The notes under the pieces are model-generated. The model had not been told where the DNA came from and ran no database searches. It saw nothing but the letters and a program-made list of their open reading frames with translations. The translations under genes were made by a program, and so were the position numbers. A stretch of DNA of 64,000 nucleotides from Sporichthya polymorpha DSM 43042 (GTDB taxonomy: Bacteria > Actinomycetota > Actinomycetes > Sporichthyales > Sporichthyaceae): positions 2,452,907 to 2,516,906 of the forward strand of contig NZ_KB913029.1 in NCBI RefSeq assembly GCF_000384115.1, read 5' to 3'. Shown one piece after another: positions 45,697 to 52,542 of the stretch. Each line of letters begins with the position of its first letter. Position 1 is the stretch's first letter.

Positions 45697-46443
45697 ATGA
45701 ATGGTGGAAAAAGGACATCTCGCCTGCGGTCGGAGTTCGATCTCTGGATGCAGGCCCTGGGGGGCTCCTTCCGGCAGCTGCAGCAGCGTCGGGAGATGGG
45801 CCGGCTCGCCTCGGCGGAGGTGGAGCAACAGCGGCGGGCCGAGGAACGGGCCGCCGCCACGCGGGCGGCGTCCCGGCGTAAGGCCGGCGTCGTCCTCGCG
45901 GGCCTCCTGCTGCTCGTGACCGTCCCGACCTGGGCCGTCGTGAGCGCGCTGACCGCGCCCTCGGCCCACAACGGCGACCCGTCCAGCCTCGGTGGCCAGC
46001 CGCCCGGCTACGTCGAGGCCGAGCCCGCGGGCGCCGGGGACCCCCTCGGCGGCGCCGCGGACGAGACCCCGACCCCGAGTCCCGAGGTCGCCGGTGTCGA
46101 CCTCCCGGCTCCCACGCCGGACGCGACCACGACTCCCACCCCGACCCCGGTGGTCTCCGAGCCGTCGCAGCCGAACCAGCCCTCGCAGCCGAACCGGCCG
46201 GACCCGACTCCCAAGGCGACCCCGAAGCCCGACAAGACGCCGAAGCCGAAGCCGACGCCCAAGGCGCCGTGCTCCGACCCGGCTCAGCCCGGCTGCGGTG
46301 ACGACGAGCCGGCGCCTCCGACGCCGACGCCGACCCCGACGGTCACGCCGACGCCCACTCCGACGCCTCCGGCCACGCCGACTCCGACCCCGCCGGCCAC
46401 GCCGACCCCGACTCCGACGACGACGCCGGCCGCGACGAGCTGA
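45697..46443 (+). CDS. Single-pass membrane protein with Pro/Thr-rich extracellular tail
   Basis: I do not recognise a family for this 248-residue protein. Residues 1-62 are a charged, coiled-coil-like cytosolic part (RQLQQRREMGRL; EVEQQRRAEERAAATR). One membrane helix follows (KAGVVLAGLLLLVTVPTWAV). The remaining 160 residues are external, rich in Pro, Thr and Lys, with PTPTPTPT repeats and two Cys nine residues apart (APCSDPAQPGCGDDE). Such tails often span the cell wall and may be glycosylated. GGAGGGGG precedes the ATG. Confidence 0.78.
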   Translation: MNGGKRTSRLRSEFDLWMQALGGSFRQLQQRREMGRLASAEVEQQRRAEERAAATRAASRRKAGVVLAGLLLLVTVPTWAVVSALTAPSAHNGDPSSLGGQPPGYVEAEPAGAGDPLGGAADETPTPSPEVAGVDLPAPTPDATTTPTPTPVVSEPSQPNQPSQPNRPDPTPKATPKPDKTPKPKPTPKAPCSDPAQPGCGDDEPAPPTPTPTPTVTPTPTPTPPATPTPTPPATPTPTPTTTPAATS

Positions 46444-46444
46444 G

Positions 46445-47317
46445 TCAGGCCGGCAGGCAGAGGGCGAGGGTGAGCAGGGCGCCGTAGGCGAGCTGGGTCA
46501 TCCCCGTCCGGCCGAGGACCGGGATCAACGCCGGGCCGGCCGCGTGGTTGCGAACGGCGCGGACCGCCGGCGCCGCGACGGGCAGGGCGGCGAACGCGAG
46601 CACCGTCCACGGGTGGGCGACCGCGAGCCCGAGGGCGATCAGCAGCGGGCCGAAGAGCAGGACGGTGTAGAGCCAGCGGGTGCGCGAGTCTCCGAGCACG
46701 ACGGCGAGGGTGCGCTTGCCGACCTCGGCGTCCGCGGGGGCGTCGCGCAGGTTGTTCACGACGAGCAGGGCGCAGGCCAGCATCCCGATCGGGATTGACG
46801 CCGCGAGCGCGAGCCCGGTGACCTTCTCCATCTGCACGTAGGCCGTGCCGACGACCGCGACCAGGCCGAAGAAGACGAACACCGACACCTCGCCGAGGGC
46901 GCGGTAGCCGTACGGCTTCTTCCCGCCGGTGTAGCCCCAGGCGGCCGCCATCGCGGCGATGCCGACGGTGAGCAGCCACCACGTCGTGGTCGCGGCCAGG
47001 ACGAGACCGGCCGCGCCGCCGACCCCGAGAGCCGCGAACGCCGCGAGCTTCACCTGCTGCGGGGCGGCCACCTTCGAGCCGACGAGGCGCAGAGGTCCGA
47101 CGCGGACGTCGTCCGTCCCGCGCACGCCGTCGGAGTAGTCGTTGGCGTAGTTGACGCCGACCTGCATCGCGAGGGAGACCACCAGGGCGAGCAGCGCCTT
47201 CCACCACACCGCGTCGCCAGCCTCGACCGCGACGCCCGTGCCGACCGCGACCGGCACCACGGCTGCCGGCAGGGTCCGGGGCCGCGCGCCGGCCAGCCAC
47301 TGTCCCGGAGTCGCCAC
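46445..47317 (-). CDS. menA: 1,4-dihydroxy-2-naphthoate polyprenyltransferase
   Basis: MenA attaches the polyprenyl chain to DHNA in menaquinone synthesis at the membrane. The 290-residue UbiA-family protein has about eight helices. The first Asp-rich motif is VNYANDYSDGVRGTDD near residue 60; the second is NNLRDAPADAEVGKRTLAV near residue 185. ARPRTLPAAVVPV near the start is typical of MenA. GTG is the start. menE lies two genes upstream on the same strand, as in mycobacteria. Confidence 0.95.
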   Translation of the reverse strand: MATPGQWLAGARPRTLPAAVVPVAVGTGVAVEAGDAVWWKALLALVVSLAMQVGVNYANDYSDGVRGTDDVRVGPLRLVGSKVAAPQQVKLAAFAALGVGGAAGLVLAATTTWWLLTVGIAAMAAAWGYTGGKKPYGYRALGEVSVFVFFGLVAVVGTAYVQMEKVTGLALAASIPIGMLACALLVVNNLRDAPADAEVGKRTLAVVLGDSRTRWLYTVLLFGPLLIALGLAVAHPWTVLAFAALPVAAPAVRAVRNHAAGPALIPVLGRTGMTQLAYGALLTLALCLPA

Positions 47318-47342
47318 GGGGGGCAGTCTCCCAAACCCCTCT

Positions 47343-47425
47343 CCTGCGGGATGACGTCCCCCACGCCCCCCGTGTCGGCCCTGGTGCGGGCTGACAGGGG
47401 TGTCTGCGGGACGTCATCCCGCAGG
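47343..47425. terminator. Long palindrome between the glyoxalase gene and menA
   Basis: CCTGCGGGATGACGTCCC (47343-47360) and its perfect complement (47408-47425) form 18-bp arms. The 47-base interior holds a second near-perfect stem (TGTCGGCCC with GGGCTGACA). It lies 10 bp downstream of the glyoxalase stop, so it is probably a terminator. Confidence 0.65.
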
Positions 47426-47434
47426 GGTGGGGTG

Positions 47435-47869
47435 TCAGCCGGTGCGGGCGGGGTTCCAGGCGACCTCCCAGAGGTGGCCGTCCGGGTCGGTGAAGTAGCC
47501 GGAGTAGACGCCGAAGGGCGCCAGCTTCGCGGGGGCGGTGATGCGGGCCCCGGCCGCGGCGGCCTCGGCGAGCATCGCGTCGACCTCCTCCGGCGAGGCG
47601 GCGGGGACGCCGAGGCTGAAGCCCGCGCCGCCGGGGACACCGGGCTCCACCCGCGCGTCGGCGGCGAGGTTGCGGCGCTCCCACAACGCGAGCCCGACGC
47701 CCTGCTCGAGCTCGAAGATCACGACGCTGTAGTCGACGCCGGCCTCCTCGTCCCGGAACTCGGTGCCGACGATGCCGTCGGTCTTCCAGCCGAGCCCGTC
47801 GCGGTAGAAGGCGAGCGAGCGGTTCAGGTCCTCGACGGCGAGGGTGATGAAGTTGATCGCGCCGCGCAT
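47435..47869 (-). CDS. VOC-family (glyoxalase/bleomycin-resistance-like) protein
   Basis: A 144-residue protein with two beta-alpha-beta-beta-beta modules. Module 1 starts INFITLAVEDLNRSLAFYRDGLGWK; module 2 contains FSLGVPAASPEEVDAMLAEA and ends GYFTDPDGHLWEVAWNP (both in part). Candidate metal ligands are a Glu in IFELEQ, a His in DGHLW and the final Glu in WEVAW. The reaction is unknown. It corresponds to the glyoxalase gene near menE in M. tuberculosis (Rv0546c). It lies 16 bp downstream of menE. Confidence 0.88.
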   Translation of the reverse strand: MRGAINFITLAVEDLNRSLAFYRDGLGWKTDGIVGTEFRDEEAGVDYSVVIFELEQGVGLALWERRNLAADARVEPGVPGGAGFSLGVPAASPEEVDAMLAEAAAAGARITAPAKLAPFGVYSGYFTDPDGHLWEVAWNPARTG

Positions 47870-47885
47870 GGGGCTCCTCCGGGCG

Positions 47886-49007
47886 TCAGTCCGTGCCCCG
47901 CACGAGCGCGCGCAGGGCGTCGCGGTCCACCTTGCCGGACGGCAGTGACGGAAAGCGGTCGACGGTGACGACGTCGCGCGGGGCCCAGGCCTTGTCGAGA
48001 GCGCCGGCGGCGAGGTCGCGCAGCTCGGCGAGCGGCACCGGCCCCGACGGGACGACGACGGCGACGACCGCCTCGCCCCACTCGGGATCGGGACGGCCGA
48101 CGACCACGACCTCCGCGACGCCGGGGTGGCCGGCGAGCACCTGCTCGACGCTCTGCGCGGGGACGTTCACGCCGCCGGAGAGGATCACGTCGTCGGCGCG
48201 GCCGAGGACGGTCAGGACGCCGTCGTCGTCGAGGCGCCCGAGGTCGGAGCTGACGAACTCGCCGCCGAAGTCCGGCCCGCCGAGGTAGCCGCGGGCGAGG
48301 ACCGGGCCGGTGATCGCGACCAGGCCGTCGTCGGTGATCCGCACCCCGACGCGGTCGAGTGGCCGGCCGTCGTAGACGCAGCCGCCGCAGGTCTCGGTCA
48401 TGCCGTAGGTGCGGACGACGTTCGCCCCCACCGTCGCCGCGCGTTCGACCAGCCCCCCGGGGATCGGCCCGCCGCCGAGCAGGATCGCGTCGAGGCTCGT
48501 GAGGTCGACGTCCGCGTCGAGGAGCCGGATCAACTGGGTCGGCACGAGGGAGACGTAGCGGCGTTCGCCGGTCATCGTCGCGAGCGCCGCCGCGAAGGCG
48601 TCGGGCCGGAAGCCGCCGGTGGTCTCGAGGACGACCGGGGTCTCGCCCGCCGCGCGGGAGCGGAGCACGACCTGCAGCCCCGCGATGCGCGCCGCCGACA
48701 TCGCGAGCAACCACTGCCCCGGCCCGCCGAGGTGGGCATGCGTCGCCCGGGCCGAGTGGCGCAGCGCCTTCGCGGAGATCCGGACGCCCTTCGGTGTCCC
48801 CGTCGATCCCGACGTCGCGATCACGACCGCCGTCCCCTTCGGCACCCCCGTCGCGGCCGCGGGCCCGAGCGCCCCGACCAGCCGCGCCCCCTCCGACCCC
48901 GGGGGCACGAGCAGCAGCGCGGGTCCGCTGCCGTCCATTGCCGCCTGAAGCCCAGGGATCTCCGCGCTCCCCACCGGCACCGGGACGGGGATCAGGTCGT
49001 GGCTCAC
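47886..49007 (-). CDS. menE: o-Succinylbenzoate-CoA ligase
   Basis: MenE activates o-succinylbenzoate with CoA in menaquinone synthesis. The 373-residue protein is the short actinobacterial form lacking much of the usual N-terminal subdomain. The P-loop is IATSGSTGTPKGVRIS near residue 63. RTYGMTETCGGCVYDG near residue 195 is the MenE-type A5 region, GRADDVILSGGVNV near residue 265 the hinge, and LPSGKVDRDALR the C-terminal Lys motif. GTG start. The repeat-rich gap lies upstream. Confidence 0.93.
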   Translation of the reverse strand: MSHDLIPVPVPVGSAEIPGLQAAMDGSGPALLLVPPGSEGARLVGALGPAAATGVPKGTAVVIATSGSTGTPKGVRISAKALRHSARATHAHLGGPGQWLLAMSAARIAGLQVVLRSRAAGETPVVLETTGGFRPDAFAAALATMTGERRYVSLVPTQLIRLLDADVDLTSLDAILLGGGPIPGGLVERAATVGANVVRTYGMTETCGGCVYDGRPLDRVGVRITDDGLVAITGPVLARGYLGGPDFGGEFVSSDLGRLDDDGVLTVLGRADDVILSGGVNVPAQSVEQVLAGHPGVAEVVVVGRPDPEWGEAVVAVVVPSGPVPLAELRDLAAGALDKAWAPRDVVTVDRFPSLPSGKVDRDALRALVRGTD

Positions 49008-49466
49008 CCCCGTCAGCGTACGGACGCGCCGACGTCTTCACCGGCTGAGGCCACCTTCACCAGCTGTGCCGACGGGCCCCGGACGCCTTCACTCGCCGAG
49101 CCCTCGCTTCACCAGCCGGGCCGGGCCGGTGAAGGTGGGCTCGACTGGTGAAGCGCGACGGGGCTGGTGGAGCGCGACGGGAGCTGGTGGAGCGCGACGG
49201 GAGCTGGTGGAGCGCGACGGGAGCTGGTGAAGCGCGACGGGGAGCTGGTGAAGCGCGACGGGGTGGTCCGTCGGGCTGGAGGGCCGGCGGGCTGGGGGAT
49301 CCGCGCCTCGGCTCGTCCTCGCCGCGCAAGTGAGGCGCTGGGCACGCCTTCACCGGCTGAGGCCACCTTCACCAGCCGGGCGGGGCGAGTGAAGAGAGGG
49401 CTCAGCTGGTGAAGCGCGCGGGGGAGCTGGTGAAGCGGGGGGGTGACGGCGGGGCTGGGCGTGGCG
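49008..49466. repeat. 459-bp non-coding, repeat-rich gap (CTTCACCAG family)
   Basis: No gene is supported here. CTTCACC(A/G)G half-sites (49035, 49054, 49108, 49350 and 49369) lie opposite CTGGTGAAG half-sites (49145 onward, 49402, 49428), so large hairpins are possible. CTTCACTCG at 49088 and CGAGTGAAG at 49388 form a further pair. The region separates menE from the monooxygenase gene, both on the minus strand, and is of the same type as the gaps at 1.04 and 22.3 kb. Confidence 0.8.
49145..49264. repeat. Six tandem CTGGTGRRGCGCGACGGG units
   Basis: Copies start at 49145, 49164, 49184, 49204, 49224 and 49245, spaced 19-21 bp, with A/G changes at two positions. The copies abut without unique spacers, so this is a simple tandem repeat. 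Confidence 0.88.
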
Positions 49467-50504
49467 TCAGGGGAGGCAGGGGAGAACCTGTTCCCCGATC
49501 AGTTCGACCATCTCGAGGAACTCGGCCGCCGGCTGGCCGCCCATGTCGAGGTAGAGGAGGTTGGTGTCGGCGGAGAGCATCGCGGCGCTGACGGCGAGGC
49601 GCTCGGTGACCTCGGCGGGGCTGCCGACGAGGGCGGGGCCCTTGGTCGTCAGGAGCTCGAAGTTGAAGGGCTTGCGGATGAACGGCGGGGGGTCGGGGTT
49701 CACCCGCGGGATGATTTCCTTCATCAGCTCGAAGTACGCGCGGTACCGCGGTTCCCAGCGGGTGCGCGCGGCCTGCGAGGTCTCGGCGACGTTGACGTGC
49801 CAGCACGCGCCGATGCGCGGCGTCCGCGAGTGGCCGTAGGAGGCGTACCGCTCGCGGTACTGCTCGACAATGGGCCCGAACTGCGCGGGGTTGCCGAAGG
49901 CGCTGGGGAGCATCAGGTCCAGGCCGAGGCGCGCGGCGAGCTCGAGACTCGACGGGGAGGCGCCGCCGCCGATCCAGATCGGCATCGGCCCGACCGGCGG
50001 CGGTTGGACGGTGAAGTCGACGATCGGGGCGCGGAACTCCGAGCCCGGCCACGTCACCGACTTGCCGCTGCACAGCTGGACGAGGAGCTCGACGTTCTCG
50101 CCGAACAGCTCGTGCGAGTCCTCGATGTCGCGGCCGAACAGGTCGTAGGTCGAGACGAAGAAGTTGCCGCGGCCGACGACGATCTCGCAGCGGCCGCCGG
50201 AGAGGGCGTCGACGGTCGCGTAGTCCTCGGCCACCCGCACCGGGTCGAGGTTGGCGGCGAGCGTGACGGCCGTCGAGAGCGTCAGCCGTCGCGTGCGCTC
50301 CCCGATCGCGGCGAGCACGACCGGCGGGGCGGACGTCGTGTACTCCAGCCCGTGGTGCTCCCCGACGTAGACCCCGGAGAAGCCGACCTCGTCGGCGACC
50401 GCGGCGGCCTCGACGATCGCGCGGTGCCGTTCGGCGGCGGTCTGCCGCGTGCCGGTGACGGGGTCGGTGACCTGGTCGCCCAGCGACATCAGTCCGACGT
50501 TCAT
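49467..50504 (-). CDS. LLM-class (luciferase-like) flavin-dependent monooxygenase
   Basis: A 345-residue TIM-barrel flavoprotein of the bacterial luciferase superfamily, using FMN or F420. Features are GVYVGEHHGLEYTTSAPPVVL near residue 45 (given in part), LSTAVTLAANLDPVRVAED near residue 80 and GRCEIVVGRGNF near residue 105. PIWIGGGASPSSLELAARL near residue 180 and a phosphate-site region follow. The substrate is unknown. ATG at 50504 overlaps the stop of the hydrolase (ATGA), so the two form an operon behind the 51706 operator. Confidence 0.9.
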   Translation of the reverse strand: MNVGLMSLGDQVTDPVTGTRQTAAERHRAIVEAAAVADEVGFSGVYVGEHHGLEYTTSAPPVVLAAIGERTRRLTLSTAVTLAANLDPVRVAEDYATVDALSGGRCEIVVGRGNFFVSTYDLFGRDIEDSHELFGENVELLVQLCSGKSVTWPGSEFRAPIVDFTVQPPPVGPMPIWIGGGASPSSLELAARLGLDLMLPSAFGNPAQFGPIVEQYRERYASYGHSRTPRIGACWHVNVAETSQAARTRWEPRYRAYFELMKEIIPRVNPDPPPFIRKPFNFELLTTKGPALVGSPAEVTERLAVSAAMLSADTNLLYLDMGGQPAAEFLEMVELIGEQVLPCLP

Positions 50505-51694
50505 GCGGCGCCTCCGAGGTCGTGCTCGGCCAGCCAGGAGTGGACGAGATCGGCGGCTGCGGCCAGGTGCGAGCTCTGGTCCGCGCCGCTGAAGTAGTGG
50601 TTCGCGCCGGGCAGTTCGACCAGGCGCTTGTCCGGGTGCGCGACGGCGTCGAACACCTGGTGCGGGTGGGGGACGGGTACGGCGTCGTCGCACCCGTTCT
50701 GCAGCACGAGGACGGGGACGCCGACGCGCGGAGCCGCGTCGGCCGCGTCGACCTGCGCGGTGCGCAGCGACCACTGCGAGAGCCAGCTCCGTGTCGTGGT
50801 GAACCGCAGCAACGCACCGGGGCTGTTGTTGGCGATCGCCGGGTCGCCGAGATAGCTCCAGCGGGGGCGGCGCCCGTTGGGGTCGATCGTCGGGTCCAGC
50901 CAGCGCGGGTCGGCCATCGTGCCGTGGACGACGAAGCCGTGCTCGTCGTGCGGCCGACCCGCGGCGCGGAACGCGGCGAGCTTCTCCACCGCGAAGTCGG
51001 TGATCCGCTCGTTCCGTCGACGTTGCCGCTCGCGGTACGCCGCCACGAAGTCCGCCGAGTACGGCGGCTGGTTCGGGTTCGCGGGGTCGTAGAGGTCGAA
51101 CTCGCGGTCCCGGTTGCGGTCCGGGTCGAGCTCGTCGGTGACCGAGGCGTCGAGGAAGTCGGTCAGCAGCCGGTGCCGGCTCCGCGGGGCGGCGAGCAGC
51201 ATCACGGCGTCGGCGGGCAGAAGCTGATTCTCCGTCAGAAGTGTGGGCTCACCGGCCGCGGTCTGGGTGATCGTCGGTTTCTCCGCCTCGGCCTGATACC
51301 CCATCATCGGCGAGCCCCCGCCGCTCCAGCCGGCGAGGACCACCCGGCGGTAGCCCAGGCGCTCCCGGGCGTCGCGCACGCAGGCGGCGATGTCGAGCAG
51401 CACGTTCTCCATCTGCAGCGCCGCGTCCCCGACCGTGTAGCGGCTCGTGGAGCCGAGCACGTGCAGCCCTGTCCGCGCCAGTTCGGGGAACAGCGGCAGG
51501 TACGCAGGCGACCCGATCGGGTGCATGCAGACGATCACGGTGTCCGAGTCCGCGTCCCCGCGCAGCAGTTGCGCCTGCCGCACGACGGAGTCCCCGACCG
51601 AGCCGTAGACGTCCTTGCGTACCGACGATTCCTGCGTCACGACGAGCAGCGGCGTGCGCCGGTACCGGACCCGAGGAACCTCCGCGCCGGCCAT
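50501..51694 (-). CDS. Alpha/beta hydrolase
   Basis: A 397-residue hydrolase. The nucleophile elbow is VLAGWSGGGSPMMGY (GxSxG) near residue 125. VLVLQNGCDDAVPVPHP near residue 330 supplies a candidate Asp, and LPGANHYFSG near residue 362 the His. A lid-like insert of about 100 residues follows the elbow. It may be an esterase, thioesterase or C-C hydrolase. ATG at 51694 is used because the upstream in-frame extension crosses the operator at 51706. It heads a two-gene operon with the LLM monooxygenase. Confidence 0.87.
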   Translation of the reverse strand: MAGAEVPRVRYRRTPLLVVTQESSVRKDVYGSVGDSVVRQAQLLRGDADSDTVIVCMHPIGSPAYLPLFPELARTGLHVLGSTSRYTVGDAALQMENVLLDIAACVRDARERLGYRRVVLAGWSGGGSPMMGYQAEAEKPTITQTAAGEPTLLTENQLLPADAVMLLAAPRSRHRLLTDFLDASVTDELDPDRNRDREFDLYDPANPNQPPYSADFVAAYRERQRRRNERITDFAVEKLAAFRAAGRPHDEHGFVVHGTMADPRWLDPTIDPNGRRPRWSYLGDPAIANNSPGALLRFTTTRSWLSQWSLRTAQVDAADAAPRVGVPVLVLQNGCDDAVPVPHPHQVFDAVAHPDKRLVELPGANHYFSGADQSSHLAAAADLVHSWLAEHDLGGAA

Positions 51695-51705
51695 GCCCGG
51701 ACCAT

Positions 51706-51722
51706 ACCAAATGGTGTTTGGT
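51706..51722. promoter_or_regulatory. Inverted repeat, regulon site C (ACCWAAC-N3-GTTWGGT)
   Basis: ACCAAAT-GGT-GTTTGGT, 12 bp upstream of the hydrolase ATG. The same 17-bp layout occurs at 57698 and 60439. It is a candidate operator for the TetR regulator encoded at 51840. Confidence 0.65.
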
Positions 51723-51763
51723 TTCGTCGATCCCCGCCGGAGTCGCCGTCCGGACACCGTGTT

Positions 51764-51825
51764 TGTCAAGAAAGGGTGACACCCCTTACTGCGCAGTAAG
51801 GGGTGTCACCCTTTCTTTCTTGACA
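51764..51825. terminator. Very long hairpin after the TetR gene (GGGGTGTCACCC family)
   Basis: TGTCAAGA at the ends and a perfect 22-bp inner arm (from AAAGGGTGACACCCC) meet at TTACTGCGCAGTAA, with a 4-base bulge on one side. It lies 14 bp beyond the TetR stop on the minus strand. The core AAGGGGTGTCACCC is shared with 12097-12167. It is a likely terminator insulating the hydrolase operon. Confidence 0.75.
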
Positions 51826-51839
51826 GGGGCGGCGGCGGG

Positions 51840-52502
51840 TCAGGCGGAGCGGCGGGTGCGCTTGGCCGGGGGCTTCTTCTGGCTGTTGGGCTTCGCGCCG
51901 GACTTCTCGGTCGCGACCGCGACGGTGGTGGCGACGATCTGTTCGCAGACGAGGTCGAAGATCTCGTCGGGGGTGAGGGCGCGGGCGGCGTCGGCCTCGG
52001 CCATGTGGGGGGCGCGTTTGCGGTCGGGCTTCGTGGACCCGGCGGCGGACTCGTGGAGGGCGCTGCCGATCGCGTAGAGCTCGAGGGCCTCCATCATCGG
52101 GGCGATGGCGCCGAGGGGGACGCCCTCCTCGGCGAGCATCGCGAAGGTCTGCTCGAGCTGCGAGGTGCCGATGCCGAGCGGCTCCCGGCGGAGCATGACC
52201 GGCACGAGGTCGGGGTGGTCGCGGAACGCGGCGCGCAGCCGGCGGGCGTTGCGCAGCAGCCAGACCTGCCAGGGCTCCTCGTGCCCCTGGGGAACGCGGA
52301 CCTCCTCGAGCGCGAGCTTCGCGGCGCCGACGACGATCTCGTCCTTGTTCTGGAAGTGGTGGTACAGCGAGGCCCCGTTGACGCCGAGCCGGTCGGCGAG
52401 GCGCCGGATGCTGAGCGCGTCGATGCCCTCGGTGTCGATGATGTCGAGCGCCGCCTCGAGCGCGGCGCGCTTGGAGATCAACGGAACCTTCGGTCGTGCC
52501 AC
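51840..52502 (-). CDS. TetR-family transcriptional regulator
   Basis: A 220-residue repressor. The N-terminal HTH reads KRAALEAALDIIDTEGIDALSIR then RLADRLGVNGASLYHHFQNKDE (quoted in part). The C-terminal ligand domain is of the TetR_C all-alpha type, followed by a basic, Lys/Pro-rich tail (PNSQKKPPAKRTRR). GTG start. It is 40 bp downstream of the acyl-CoA dehydrogenase gene, probably last in the SCP2-ligase-hydratase-dehydrogenase operon. It is the best candidate to bind the three 17-bp sites, which would make it autoregulated. Confidence 0.92.
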   Translation of the reverse strand: MARPKVPLISKRAALEAALDIIDTEGIDALSIRRLADRLGVNGASLYHHFQNKDEIVVGAAKLALEEVRVPQGHEEPWQVWLLRNARRLRAAFRDHPDLVPVMLRREPLGIGTSQLEQTFAMLAEEGVPLGAIAPMMEALELYAIGSALHESAAGSTKPDRKRAPHMAEADAARALTPDEIFDLVCEQIVATTVAVATEKSGAKPNSQKKPPAKRTRRSA

Positions 52503-52542
52503 GTACTCCCCCTCTTCCTGAGGTCGATCGTAGGGACGCGCG

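Noticed and set aside
49145-49264. CRISPR-like regular repeats
   Set aside because: The units abut with no unique spacers and vary in sequence; there are no cas genes. It is a simple tandem repeat.
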